Source: Sclerotiophoma versabilis (Eukaryota; Ascomycota; Dothideomycetes; Pleosporales; Didymellaceae). Taken from it: DNA of 64,000 bases. Made by a program: the position numbers and the translations under genes. Where the stretch lies: the NCBI GenBank assembly GCA_012274445.1, contig JAAROD010000015.1:3658001-3722000 (forward strand), in the 5' to 3' direction. Shown here in pieces: positions 53,186 through 63,785 of this stretch (its first letter is position 1; every line of letters begins with the position of its first letter). A model generated the notes under the pieces. That model ran no database searches, was not told the DNA's origin, and saw only the letters and a program-made list of their open reading frames with translations.

Positions 53186-53440
53186 ATGGGGCTCCAAGTA
53201 CAAGCTTGGACCCTAATCATCATTCGACATCTTCGGGCGATTTTATCAGAGCCACAACGGATGAAAGCGGAGCGCAAAGAACGTAATTTATTGATTCAAG
53301 ATAGCATCGCCGAAAGACAGCGATATGACCAAGCACGCCGCAGACGAACAAAAATCCCAGAACCACACGATTCTGATAATGAAGAGGCTACCGCTAGTTA
53401 TTCGCATCCGCGGTCTCTATCTCGCTCCAAAGCCCCATAA
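53186..53440 (+). CDS. Small basic hypothetical protein, 84 aa
   Basis: ATG 53186 in a good ACCATGG context. The N-terminal half is hydrophobic (MGLQVQAWTLIIIRHLRAIL) and the rest is Arg-rich and helical (AERQRYDQARRRRTK). It might be a short membrane or nuclear peptide. No family. Confidence 0.4.
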   Translation: MGLQVQAWTLIIIRHLRAILSEPQRMKAERKERNLLIQDSIAERQRYDQARRRRTKIPEPHDSDNEEATASYSHPRSLSRSKAP

Positions 53441-53686
53441 CTAGGTTCTGATGCGTAACATGGCCCCACAATCACTGTGACATTTCAGTCAACCATTCCT
53501 CAGCCGTGTCGTTGCTGGATGCGTTCTTTGCTACAGAGATGCAATTTGGGCGGTAATTAAGATGGAAGCATATTCCTTCACACTACACGAAGTTCAGCAA
53601 TGAAAAAATGCGTACGTGTTTACTAGGCAGTCATAGACGACAATGCAAGAGAAGTAGAATTTATTCAGGCAGTTCTACTCAGTGCG

Positions 53687-54163
53687 TCACGTAGTACTAG
53701 CTGTGGCTCGATTCTCCTGCTTCTCCACCGCCTCCAGTAGTTTTGAATACTTCTCGTGAACTTCCATCGACCAAGGTACCAGATTATTAACATAGCGTTG
53801 AGCTACTACAATGCGTGTCTCCATACTATCTAGCCGTTTACGAAACATGTCTTGCAGCTCTGAGATATCGCAACTCAACTGTCGGACCTCATTTCGTAAC
53901 TGGTTCAGCTCTTCGTATACTTGTGGCGGTGTAGAGTCGTTGGCGGCTGCATCGGCGACAGTTGTTGAGGCTTGTTGGAAGCCTGCGTACGAATCCTGCG
54001 GAATGAACATGTTTTCATCCCAACCAAGATCGCAATCCTGTTCCGGGAGTGGTGGCAAGCGAGGTGTGAATGGGTGGGACGATCTGGGGGCGATCATTGC
54101 ATCCAAAGACGACAACCACGTCGGCTGTTCAGGAAACCATGCATCGTGATTGCTCGAAGCCAT
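53687..54163 (-). CDS. Coiled-coil hypothetical protein, 158 aa
   Basis: I start at ATG 54163 (MASSNHDAWFPEQPTW); the upstream part of the open frame is poor. Residues 1-85 are Pro-rich and disordered. Residues 90-155 form a coiled coil (LNQLRNEVRQLSCDISELQ, KYSKLLEAVEKQENR). No DNA-binding domain. Its role is unknown; similar small coil proteins lie on both sides of the pseudokinase gene. Confidence 0.55.
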   Translation of the reverse strand: MASSNHDAWFPEQPTWLSSLDAMIAPRSSHPFTPRLPPLPEQDCDLGWDENMFIPQDSYAGFQQASTTVADAAANDSTPPQVYEELNQLRNEVRQLSCDISELQDMFRKRLDSMETRIVVAQRYVNNLVPWSMEVHEKYSKLLEAVEKQENRATASTT

Positions 54164-55049
54164 GTCAGTTGTTAGAAGTGAACCTAGCGGCGGACGCATG
54201 CATTTATAACTGACAAGTAAGCGTAACCGAGAAACCACCAGCAATAAGTTCACGCTGAAGATTTCGAATGTCGAAAGTACGGTCCGCTGCTTCCGAGTGT
54301 GACTGGGAGTTTGGCGAGGATCTAAGACCGTTGGTGATACGTCACGCCTTAGTTGACCCGATGACCATAACGTTCCAAGAAGTAGTGACAAAAAAACGGC
54401 TCAGTAGGGGCCTCATCCATCAATTTTCAGTAGCGCAGTATCTTCCGGCTATACCGTACTGGACTAGTGGCCTCGAACCTCTGTTGATCTGGAACGCATC
54501 AGCTAGCCAAGAAGGCCTGTTCGATATCAGGGAATGCCGAGTACTAAGCCCAGCTGCTCCGTAGATTTAGTGGATCCCTACCTTCCGGGCCGGAACTCAA
54601 CAGCTTTCTTTTCGTGAACGAAACCTGGTTTGTGTGTCATAATTAGCGTATAACAAACTGTCTGTACTACACGCCAGAAACGAAAACCTACGCCAGTCAC
54701 CATAGACCTGAAACACTAGTGGGTGGCGTGGAGCAGTGTTGCTTCTATCTTCCTCTCGCAGTTTGAAATGCCTCTCCGGTCCCGCTGCTGCAGTTACACT
54801 GTAATAAGAAAATAAAACTGGGTATCAATATTTAAGTCACTTGTTGCCCTCGCACTTCCTATATTATACATGTCAAAGAGCCCTCTTCCTGAACCACGTA
54901 GCAATGAGCCAATCTCAGGAATATCTTGCATCACTGCAACTATCCGAGGTATAAAGACCTTATCAGTAGTGCACTTATGTACTAACTCCAAAAACTAGAG
55001 AAGTTCAGTGACTCGCCATCCAGAATGCTGTACCCAGGCTGTATTACAA
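54164..55049. other. Intergenic, no gene recognised
   Basis: An ORF at 54268-54564 lies antisense to the poor upstream extension of the 53687-54163 gene and is not convincing. Confidence 0.4.
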
Positions 55050-55697
55050 ATGAGCAATCTATATTATTATGGCCAATCTCAGCTGCAAACCATGCATCGC
55101 CAACTTCAAGCAACTCAAAATGAAGTTGGCAATACACGACGCCAACTCCTCGCGGCAGAGCAAGAGCTACAGCTAGAACGGGAGGCAAGTGAGCTCCTCA
55201 ACCAGCGATGTGCGGAGCTGCAAGAATGCCACTACAAGCTTCTGAAGGAATATGAGAGCACTGAGAAACTCCAAGAAGATCTCAGTCAATCTGTGAATGA
55301 GTCAAAGATGTTTGCCGATGAGGTTGCTAGGCGAGCCGAAAGCCTCGTGAACGATCTTCGAGTCAAGCTGGCTGGAGGCAATGTGGCGGAGTTGCAGAAT
55401 GGCCAAAGCATTAGTGGACTGATCTTAGAGTCGGCCAAAAATGCACTTCTCGTACAGGCAATTTCTAGTCAACATTCGGAGGAGGACCCGGTTACGCCAT
55501 TGAGCTACGTCACGGATCAAAATGTGGGTTTACAGCAACGTAACAATGAGCTTTCCACACAAGTTGAGACTCTGTCCAGGCAGGTAGAAGACGGAAAAAA
55601 TGAGGTTGCGAACCTCAACAAGGCTCTCGAACTCACTGCTGAAGATAGGCCGCGAAAGAAGCCACGGCGAGGAAAGATGTTGGGGGGGAAGAAGTAA
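55050..55697 (+). CDS. Coiled-coil protein with nuclear signal, 215 aa
   Basis: The start is taken at ATG 55050 (MSNLYYYGQSQ); an upstream GTG at 55008 or a first exon is possible. Most of the protein is a long coiled coil (QLQATQNEVGNTRRQLLAAE, ELLNQRCAELQECHYKLL) broken around residues 110-140, then a second coil. It ends in RPRKKPRRGKMLGGKK, a strong nuclear signal. No other domain. It may bind a partner through the coil. Confidence 0.6.
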   Translation: MSNLYYYGQSQLQTMHRQLQATQNEVGNTRRQLLAAEQELQLEREASELLNQRCAELQECHYKLLKEYESTEKLQEDLSQSVNESKMFADEVARRAESLVNDLRVKLAGGNVAELQNGQSISGLILESAKNALLVQAISSQHSEEDPVTPLSYVTDQNVGLQQRNNELSTQVETLSRQVEDGKNEVANLNKALELTAEDRPRKKPRRGKMLGGKK

Positions 55698-55754
55698 GCA
55701 TGTCTGTGATAGCAATGCATCTAAACATCTACGATTAATATAAATACTTCATAT

Positions 55755-56823
55755 TTAGTCACTTGACATCTTTAAGTCAGTAATTTGGGTCTCCGTTACA
55801 TGCTCCACTTGAAGCACTATGATTTGGGCATTTAACACAAAAGGGATCAACGACAGTGCAGGCAACGAGCCCTTCAGGAAACTGTCCTACAGAACTTAGT
55901 ATTGCACTGCTAATTTAGTGAGTTGTACATACTTGCTGCAACTCTCCATATGTCGTTTGACTGGTGTACCGGATAAAAGCAAGGAGGTCGTCGCTTTGCT
56001 GTAGTATCAAAGGGCTTGGAACACGGGATATCAGGTCTTCTAGCATGATTCCGAAGGCACTGGAGTTTTGGTCTGCCCTTGATCTTTGCAAAGATGCTCT
56101 GTCAAATCCTTGTTGTTGTTCAGTAGTAGCAAATAACCCAGGTTCAATACTTACCAATCTTGACTTGACCATCGTTTGCTGAAATCGTAATGTCTTCTAC
56201 GTTCACCGAAGATAAGTAAAGACCCGCAGCGCTGAGGGCGCAGATACCAGAAAGTGCCTAGTCTGCCGTTAATACAAGAACGAGTGTACGTCCATAGCCA
56301 GCCCTACCTGTGTGCTTATCGTTCTCACCTCAGCCAAACCCAGCTGTGGAGAATGGGACACAGCAACCTCAGATAATGGAAAGCCAGGTCTATCAAACAC
56401 GGTGAAGATAGAGCCCTGAAAACGGAAAACAGACACGATATTGAGAAGATTCGGGTTCATTCTGGCTAAGCCAACAACCGGTTTGTCTGGGCTGCGTCGG
56501 ATCATCACGACCCGATAGACATGCTCAGTGACGTCTGAGGCTATTTCCTGGGCTATACAGTAGGGTCTTTCTCCTTCTGGATCCACAATATGTATGCATC
56601 GGTAGTGTTGTCCAGGATCTCCGTTGATGGGCGTAAAAGTTTTGCGCACAGCCCAAGTAGTAGCAGGAAGCCTCGAAAGTTCAACTTCTAACGGCCCATT
56701 TCCATTAGAAAACTTTGGCTTTGCGGCTTTGATCGTAGGAGTAATGGCTTCGTCGCGAACGGGTCTGATGTTGCCTGAGACATCCCCTGTTCTTGGAAAG
56801 ATAGTAAGTCTTCGAGAATCCAT
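55755..56823 (-). CDS. Pseudokinase-like protein
   Basis: Exon 1 starts at ATG 56823 and covers an N-terminal region and kinase N-lobe (VRKTFTPINGDPGQHY, FTVFDRPGFPLSEVAV). A small exon (ALSGICALSAAGLYLSSVNVEDI, DGQVKIG) holds the catalytic-loop position, where HRD is replaced and DFG reads DGQ. A third exon (FDRASLQRSRADQ, FGIMLEDLIS) and a last exon (DSFLKGSLPALSL) end at 55755. Phases agree for the last joins using GTAAGT and GTATGT donors. Loss of the catalytic Asp and DFG motif marks it as a pseudokinase. Fungal pseudokinases may act as scaffolds or signal relays. It is divergent from the coiled-coil gene at 56964 across 140 bp. Confidence 0.65.
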
Positions 56824-56963
56824 GTGTGCGGGTAATCGATGATTGGGCTCATGCTACCGGCCTTATCTAGTACCCTGATTAACCGCACTTTCCTGTTAAT
56901 GACCATCCGGCGAATCGAAGACATATTAACGTACACTGCCTCAACTTGAGCACAGATCCGGCC

Positions 56964-57416
56964 ATGAAGACTCTACCCCGTGGAAGGCCCCTCGAAATTA
57001 ATAATATTGACCATATAGTGAGATGCTATGGCGGTCAAACTATCGCGATAGAGATGGAACCTCAGCACATGCAGAAATCTAAGCAATCCAGAGACATAGT
57101 CCAGTATATCGACTTCCTCAATCGAAAAAACGGAGAACTTAGATTAGAACTTACATTCTACCGGGAGTGTTTTCGGCATGCAGAGAAGTTCAAAGAGAAA
57201 ATCGCTGGGATTTCCCAGGATTTACTACACGAGTGTATCATCGGTTTACTCGACGAAGTTGCTTTCGACGATATTCGAAGCCTTTCGAATGCGGTTGTGG
57301 ATGCAGTGGACCAGCTTTGTCATGACCAAGAGAAAGCATTTGACGCTTTCATAGCGCCTTACAAAGCATTAAAGAGCCCAAAAAACACTACTTTGTCAAC
57401 GGATGGGTCAATTTGA
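56964..57416 (+). CDS. Helical hypothetical protein, 150 aa
   Basis: ATG 56964 (MKTLPRGRPLE). Residues 35-85 form an amphipathic coil (IVQYIDFLNRKNGELRLELT) of a type I have met in fungal accessory proteins. The C-terminal helices (GLLDEVAFDDIRSLSNAV) are unrecognised. It shares a 140-bp divergent promoter with the pseudokinase, which suggests co-expression. Confidence 0.55.
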   Translation: MKTLPRGRPLEINNIDHIVRCYGGQTIAIEMEPQHMQKSKQSRDIVQYIDFLNRKNGELRLELTFYRECFRHAEKFKEKIAGISQDLLHECIIGLLDEVAFDDIRSLSNAVVDAVDQLCHDQEKAFDAFIAPYKALKSPKNTTLSTDGSI

Positions 57417-57446
57417 GGTTATATAATGTCTATCTAACTCGGGCTG

Positions 57447-59273
57447 CTACAACCCGCGACATTGGATTGGCAAGGACCTTCTGCTAGTATATTCCCTCGC
57501 CTCAAATGGTTGAAAATCTAGCTCCAGATACCTCACTTGCTTATGGCTAGTATGAGCAATGGAATCTCGCGCCTGATGCCTCATTTGCTGGTGTGCGCAT
57601 ACTGCTCGGGTTATTTAGTGTAGCGATAGTAGATCACAAAGCTTACCACAGATTGCGAGTCTTCCCACTCTCGTCTCGAGCACATCACTAATGATTTGTC
57701 GCATGTTCGGCTTTCCATCCACCTCAGCAATTCGACTGCCTGCGCGTTTGTATGGTACTGCGTGCCCTGCTTCATCCAATATCTCGTAGTCGCCGTAGAT
57801 ATAAACATCTATGATCTGAAGAGCATTAGCTTTCGGTGACATTAGATCGCCACGTTACAACACTGACATTCTCTCCATGCGGCGCAGGTCGCACCCCTGG
57901 TCTTTCTTTGGTGCCACTACCGCCCAAGCATCGGTCTATCTTCCCACTTCCAGATAGAGCGCGTGTATCTTGGCGCGTCGCAGCGGTTGGAAGATCGTCT
58001 CTTCTCAGTATATTGTTCATGGTCTCCCACACCAAGTCCAGCTGGTACTTATTGTCCACGTGCCAAACCAGAAGGAGGTCTCTAGTCTTGGTCTTGGACT
58101 GCCGGTAGTCGTGTACGAGCTCTTGAATGTACGCAAGATGGCCAACAATTCCGATCCCACTAGCAAATAGAACTACTGTGCCAAAGTCTCGTAGGTCGAA
58201 TCCGTGTCCGTAAGGCCCTTCTACGAAAGCGCGAAGCTGCGTTGCTCCAACAAGGCTCCGTTTTAGAAGCCGATTCGTAAAGCCTGTTCTAGGCTGAATA
58301 CGTAGCTGGAAGTTGTGACCCTCTGACTCCGAATTTGCTACCATGAACGGGTGGCGCTGGAAGATTGAAAACAATCCGGGTCTTATCATGGTAAGGTATA
58401 CGTACTGACCGGGCTTAACTTTCCAAGGCCTAGGAAGATTAACCTTGACGAGAAGGCTGTTGTGAACGTTCTCAACCAGGATACTAGTGCTAGGTTTGCT
58501 TAGTGAAAAGTTACGATATATAAGCAGGAAATTTCTGTGAGTGTAGGTCGCTACCCACATACACGCGACCACAATTACCTGGGCTCTTCCTGTCTTATTC
58601 GCTTTGGGGACATGAAGCCATAGTAAAATGCATACAGACGTAGAGCAACCAAAGTGAATTACCCGGAAGACCTCGTATAGGCGATGACGGAAGATAGGTA
58701 GAGAAGCAACACTTATCAGTCCGACGCATCCCGCGATCTAAGCTTGTAAGACCATGCCGTAGCCATGGGTGTAAATTCACTCACAGCTATCCCGCTTACT
58801 GAGCCCATGCCGCCAGTCCATCGAACTGCAGTGAGCTTTTGTCCGGCATGAACGGAGCCTTCGATCAAAACCACCAGACCAATTATGCTATGCATTCGAT
58901 AGTAGGTACTTAAAGATGTATGCAAGATATCTGCTCCTATGCTTGCTCCAGGTAACAGAAGGACTAGGTTTGTTGCAAGTAGCGAAGCGCACCGGTTGCT
59001 TAGCTCCTCAGCAACCTTTACGCCCCAGCCCATGCAAACACCGTTGGCAGTTAGAAAAAAGACAGGGAATATTACATCTTTTACCGAAAAGCGCCACTTT
59101 AGTAACCTGAAGAGGCTCATCGTAGAATAAACGAGGTGCTTAAGAATGGCATCTGTTATACGTGAAGCCAGCCACTGAAAGGCTAGGCGGGTGATGGAAA
59201 ACAAAACAAAAAAGACAACTAGCCCAGCGCATACAATGGAATACCAAGTAGAAGGGTTAGACAGAGAATCCAT
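57447..59273 (-). CDS. Ferric-chelate reductase/NOX-like oxidoreductase
   Basis: Exon 1 starts at ATG 59273 and carries membrane segments plus YRMHSIIGLVVLIEGSVHAG with two heme-ligand His. A 62-bp intron (58738-58799, GTAAGC...CTTAG) joins to exon 2. That exon gives VIHFGCSTSVCILLWLHV with the second His pair, RHPFMVAN (FAD) and VEGPYGHG (NAD(P)H pyrophosphate region). A 52-bp intron (GTCAGT...TTCAG, near 57816-57867) then joins IIDVYIYGDYEIL, and a last exon gives VRYLELDFQPFEARE near the stop at 57447. The last acceptor is tentative. Such proteins sit in the plasma membrane and reduce Fe(III)/Cu(II) before uptake. It looks complete, so it is the most ordinary metabolic gene here. Confidence 0.75.
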
Positions 59274-59396
59274 ATCTGGGTATGCTGTATGCAAAGTCTA
59301 GATCCACTGATATATAATGGGAATGGTCAGTGCGCGCTCGTACCATATAAATAAGTGGCTTCAGTGTCCGTCAACTAGCATTCTTGAAATATAGTT

Positions 59397-59820
59397 ATGG
59401 CCTCAAAAAGATTACAGCAGGAGTCTTTTCGTAAACGAAAAAACAATTTCATTCGCCGCGGCCATGAGATAAGTAGCCGATACAAAGTAGCAGTGTGGAT
59501 ATGCATTCAGAAGGACAATGGCCAGCTATACGTCTACAATTCAGATCCAACACGATCGGACTGGCCACCATCTTCTACGCAGCTTGTAGGTCACCAGAGA
59601 TCTTGTAGGATATGGGTGTTTAACATTTTAGCAATCGACATATCCAGTTCCTATAGTAAAGACTAGTGGGGATTTTCTCCCTGAAAAGCCACCAGCCAAG
59701 AAATTACCACCAGCTAAAAATCATACGCTATTACCTGGGTACTTGTCTAGACCGCCTATTCCCGAGTATTCTCGGAAGGAGATCTTCTCAAGTGGGTTGC
59801 TAGAAAGATGCAGAGATTGA
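59397..59820 (+). CDS. MADS-like short protein, 121 aa
   Basis: ATG 59397. Exon 1 to about 59589, exon 2 from about 59648 to 59820; joining gives a single frame. The N-terminus (RLQQESFRKRKNNFIRRGHE) and ISSRYKVAVWICIQKDNGQLYVYN follow the pattern of fungal MADS-box-like proteins. The C-terminus is Pro-rich (EKPPAKKLPPAK). Many accessory fungal genomes hold such short MADS-like proteins. DNA binding is expected but not certain, since the family's core is divergent here. Confidence 0.6.
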
Positions 59821-60135
59821 GGGGGTATTTGATATGAGGCACACATTTTCTAAGTTGGCGCAGCAATTCAGCTGTTGTAACGGCCAGCATTATAGACTCT
59901 TTACATGAAACTTTGGGATGCTATGCAGTACTTGGAATAATACGCTTGGGTCTATAAGAAATCTAAATTTTTATCTTAGGCGTCACTTAAATGGATACGA
60001 TGCTCTAAAGTGCCGGGGTGCGAAAACGTAGTAGCACCCTTATTTTGATGTTCTGCAAACGGCGCTAGACACTATATAAATAAGAAGCTCCCCAGTAGCT
60101 GCAGTCTTCTAAATTGACAACAGACATTCAAGAAT
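59821..60135. other. Intergenic, promoter of the next gene
   Basis: AT-rich; TATATAAATAA near 60073 is a likely TATA box for the 60136 gene. Confidence 0.5.
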
Positions 60136-61614
60136 ATGGCTTCTAACTCAAAAATCCAAAAATCTGGCAAGAACGACAAGCCCGGCGGCAGTCGGGAGCC
60201 AAGGACTCGGAATGAGAAGTCCGGGATTGGAAATCTTGACGATCGCATCAGGAAACTCCAAGAGGAACATGCAAAATTAGAACAAACAAAGATACAGGGC
60301 ATGTTTACCGAGGACGACGAAAAAAGACTCTCAGCGATAGATTCCGAGCTGAACAAGTACGCTGGCGTTACAACCCAAGTGAACGTAAATGCCACCACAG
60401 GACTTGAGTCTAGCGCGGCAGCGGAACAGCATACGACCGAACCAAATGTGACCGAACCAAGTGTGACTGAACCAAATGAGGCCGAACTAAATGCGACCGA
60501 ACCAAATGTGGCAGAACCAAATGAGGCCGAACTAAATGCGACCGAACCAAATGTGGCAGAACCATATGTGACAGTCAACGCGCTAAACCCTGGAACGACA
60601 CGCGCAAACGCTCCAAAAAGACCTTCAAAACATGGAGAGATGAAAGAAGAACGTGCGGAAGGGTCTAAAATGTCCACAAATAGGCTTGTGGATAATCTCA
60701 ATATGGCATGGGATGTCAATGTTAGTGACACACATGTGGAGTCCTCGCTTCAAAATCACCCCAAAGAAGCCTTCGGTCATATTATGAGGAACTCCCAAGC
60801 TCGCTACTGCGTTAGATATGGGTCTGCAGATGCTCGTAGCGCTCGTTTCGAATCAACCCTCCCGGAAGGGTCTCGATACCAGGAAACCAGAGAGGTTACC
60901 CAACGCAGCAATCGCATTGTTGAGAGAATCGTGCAGATCCATACAGACAGGAAAAAGACACTTCCGATGAATATACTCAGCAAGGTAAAGATTTTATTAG
61001 TGTACTGGGATTCCAAAATGGGCGTTGGACACGACGCCGAGGTTGACGTACTAGACCCCGATTATCCAGAAAAACGGCCTCACACCCGCTGCTTCATCTA
61101 TCTGGATCCGGCGCTCTATGCGACATACAACCTCGAAAACAAGACAGGTTACAGTCACGAAACTAGATCAACGATAAAACGTCTTATGGAAGGGAACGAC
61201 GACCGGCAAAAGTCTATTACTCTTCATAACATTGCGGTTAGGCTTGAAAATAAATTTGAGGAAAAGTGGATGAGCGGGGTGCCAGGTAGACCTGAGCCAC
61301 TCCCTGAGTTAGTTCATGAGAGAAAAGTGACACCCCGCCGGAGCAGATCGCGGTATGCCAGTGCTGAGCCGTCAGCAAGCCCAACGCTCATAAAACCTCC
61401 AATCTCACCCCGTCAGCCTACACCTCTACCAGAGACGCGACACGAACAGGCTCCTACTAGAGAAAGGCCTGGAATGTCGTTGAAGCAACGATTTCACAGG
61501 GATTTCTTGGAACTTTTTGATCTAGCGGAAGATGTTGTGTATGCAGACTTGACTGAACCACAGCAGCTTCTTTACCCTGCGCAATTTACAAAATGGAAGA
61601 CGTTAAACTCTTAA
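60136..61614 (+). CDS. Hypothetical protein with TEPN repeat, 492 aa
   Basis: ATG 60136. Residues 1-85 are charged with a short coil (RIRKLQEEHAKLEQTK). Residues about 100-148 are a tandem repeat of five-residue units (TEPNV, TEPSV, TEPNE, AELNA, AEPNE). A globular part follows (residues 180-350: KEAFGHIMRNSQARYCVRYG, ILSKVKILLVYWDS, CFIYLDPALYATYN). The C-terminus is Pro/Ser-rich and basic (TPRRSRSRYA) and ends in a helical segment. I do not know the family. No signal peptide. Intronless. Confidence 0.6.
   Translation: MASNSKIQKSGKNDKPGGSREPRTRNEKSGIGNLDDRIRKLQEEHAKLEQTKIQGMFTEDDEKRLSAIDSELNKYAGVTTQVNVNATTGLESSAAAEQHTTEPNVTEPSVTEPNEAELNATEPNVAEPNEAELNATEPNVAEPYVTVNALNPGTTRANAPKRPSKHGEMKEERAEGSKMSTNRLVDNLNMAWDVNVSDTHVESSLQNHPKEAFGHIMRNSQARYCVRYGSADARSARFESTLPEGSRYQETREVTQRSNRIVERIVQIHTDRKKTLPMNILSKVKILLVYWDSKMGVGHDAEVDVLDPDYPEKRPHTRCFIYLDPALYATYNLENKTGYSHETRSTIKRLMEGNDDRQKSITLHNIAVRLENKFEEKWMSGVPGRPEPLPELVHERKVTPRRSRSRYASAEPSASPTLIKPPISPRQPTPLPETRHEQAPTRERPGMSLKQRFHRDFLELFDLAEDVVYADLTEPQQLLYPAQFTKWKTLNS
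60435..60566 (+). repeat. 15-bp coding tandem repeat
   Basis: Units such as GACCGAACCAAATGT recur about nine times with substitutions and keep frame, encoding the TEPNx repeat. A larger 45-bp pattern (GAGGCCGAACTAAATGCG and following) is itself duplicated. Confidence 0.9.
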
Positions 61615-61746
61615 GTAAGGACTTAAACCGGAGTCCTCTTTTTTAAGTAGTAGCAAAATGATCTATATTAAGGCGTCTGTGTGTCTAAGTACTTATATTA
61701 GATCAATAGCTAAGTTTTCTATCAGTATCAATAGCCTAAGATAAAT

Positions 61747-62560
61747 ATGTGTTTTACTCTGTCTCTGAATACATTTGCATCGATTGTCAGAGCATTTTGG
61801 TGGCTTCCTTGCTACTCTTGGTTAGGAGTATCTCGAATTGATCCAATTGTCTCCAAGGGACTCCCTTCCCAACACGCACACACGCTGCATGGGGCCCAGG
61901 GTACGTTGCACATTATGCTTTTCTACACGGACTGTACTATAGAAATCGTTCCGCAGATTGGTGGAACACTGATGTGAGTATCAAGCATCATAGTTAAAAG
62001 CTGATGCTAACAAGGCTGTAGTTACTATTTTCTTTTCGGAGATAGAATCACGGCTTTTCTACTAGGGTCTAGTATAATTGTGGGTGATGCAGGCAAGTGA
62101 AATGCTTTTGCTCCCCTTCCAGACATACTACAATCCTTGTGGGATCCAGATGAAAGGACACCGAAATCGCTCGCTGAAAAAGCTATTGGGTTTAATTGAC
62201 TGAACTATGGGGCTCTGCTAAAGAGGCTTGAACCCGTCATCTGCTTCCAAACCAGCCATTCATTAATTTAAACTACGCAGATGGTCTTCGCCTTGAGCTG
62301 ATGTTTCCGTCATGCTGGAATGACGTTTTTCTTGATGCTGATGACCACGTCTTACGTAGCCTGTTCAGATCTTCTTTTGTAGGGCCCTACAAATTATAAG
62401 ACACGCATTCCGGCTCTACTCTTCGAAACGATTTGGGATACTTCAGTCTTTCGTAACATCACTGGGTACTTCCTACTTAGCAATGGCGACCAAACAGGTA
62501 GGAACAGCCATTTTTCTAATTGGAACTTGACTTATAAGATCCCAGGTTCCAGCTACCATG
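61747..62560 (+). pseudogene. DUF1996-family protein, decayed
   Basis: 61747 onward reads AFWWLPCYSWLGVSRIDPIV and HAHTLHGAQ, matching the start of fungal secreted DUF1996 proteins. Further pieces in order are TPKSLAEKAIGFN with a TGA where family members have Cys followed by LNYG (near 62200), DGLRLELMFPSCWNDVFLDA (62282), and in another frame FETIWDTSVFRNITGYFLLS (62418-62480). Stops and shifts make it a pseudogene. No signal peptide was found upstream. Confidence 0.7.
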
Positions 62561-62794
62561 AAGAATTTCAGAATGGATGGAACATAGCTACATTTCACTT
62601 GCACTTTATTAATCTCTTAACTAGTCTTTGCAAGCGATCGCATCAATGTCAGAATTAGCTTTAGGAGGATTTTGCGGAAACTCTTCAAGTAGTTACTCTA
62701 GTGCGTTAGGTGTCAAAACGTCTCTAATTAGCTAGACTGCGAAGAGCCTACAAGTAGTTACAGTTACAAATGTTCAATTTCGATTTTGTATATT
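62561..62794. other. Intergenic, no feature recognised
   Basis: Space between the decayed DUF1996 gene and the convergent hypothetical gene. Confidence 0.4.
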
Positions 62795-63562
62795 TTATTT
62801 TGTGTATCTTCCAACGTCTTGGTTCTGCTGATTTATGCCTTCTCCATTCATAACATTATCCTCCCATTCGCTCTCATCACTGGATGAGTCGCCTCGATCA
62901 TAGCTGGAGTCATCTACCCAAGGATACTTAACATCTTTGGCCGAATTTTCTGTGCCTACAGTTTCTTTCGCTATAACTTTGGGTGGTCTCTCATTGTCCA
63001 AGTCTCCTTTACCGAGAAGCTTTTTGCTTGCATTCGTTTCGTCTGGCTTCTCATTTCCAGATATATTTTTGCCTAGGTCTTCTCCAACTGAGCGCTCCGT
63101 GCTCGAGATTTCCACATCTACAGCCATATTTTTCGCAATTTTCGTATCATCCTTAGTCTGGTGTTCTTGTCCTGGTAGGTGGTTATGTTTCGCAAGGCAA
63201 GGACTTGACTGGTGATTCTTGCACACGAAGTGTTCTTCGCATGAAGGAGACTTGTAGAGCGCTGCTCCGTGCTTGAATCGACAGCCTAGCTTAGCGAAAC
63301 ATCTATCCTGCTTGTCCAATTGGTTAAGGTATGGCCATGCAGGTTTCGTTGGATGTTCATCCTCGAATAGTTCTTCCATCTCGTTCCTAAGCCCCTCAGA
63401 TTGTTCAAGATCCTTGATACGAACGCTCTCATCAAGAATGGTGAACAAGACGCGCTGGAAGTCAGAAATTAGACTAAGCGTAACATTTTCGTACCCGGCG
63501 TCTGCATAGGTCGCTGCAAGGTCGACAAGTTCGACGTGCACTTTGGACACGATTGACTCCAT
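62795..63562 (-). CDS. Hypothetical acidic protein with Cys/His cluster, 255 aa
   Basis: ATG 63562. The N-terminal 70 residues are helical (YENVTLSLISDFQRVLFTIL). A Cys/His-rich stretch follows (CFAKLGCRFKHG, SCEEHFVCKNH, SPCLAKHNHLPG) at about 88-130; spacing is close to zinc-finger type but not a standard CCCH. The C-terminal half is disordered, with Lys- and then Asp/Glu-rich runs. No family recognised. Confidence 0.55.
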   Translation of the reverse strand: MESIVSKVHVELVDLAATYADAGYENVTLSLISDFQRVLFTILDESVRIKDLEQSEGLRNEMEELFEDEHPTKPAWPYLNQLDKQDRCFAKLGCRFKHGAALYKSPSCEEHFVCKNHQSSPCLAKHNHLPGQEHQTKDDTKIAKNMAVDVEISSTERSVGEDLGKNISGNEKPDETNASKKLLGKGDLDNERPPKVIAKETVGTENSAKDVKYPWVDDSSYDRGDSSSDESEWEDNVMNGEGINQQNQDVGRYTK

Positions 63563-63785
63563 GTTAGTGCTCTATGAGAAGAGTACTGTTCTGCTGCTCC
63601 TTCTGTACTGCATGGATATGGTCGTATTTGTAAGTGCGGTGAGCACGCGTGGAGAATTTAGAGGCTAGCACCTTTCTGCTGGTCTTACGGTTAAAAAAAA
63701 AGCATCCTGCCTAAATTTGAATGCATATCCACTCCATCAGTCCACTTAGCCAACGTATTTTAGAAGAGCAGTCCCACTGTCGCAG

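Noticed and set aside
54268..54564. 98-codon plus-strand ORF
   Set aside because: It is antisense to the upstream frame of a coiled-coil gene and shows no domain.
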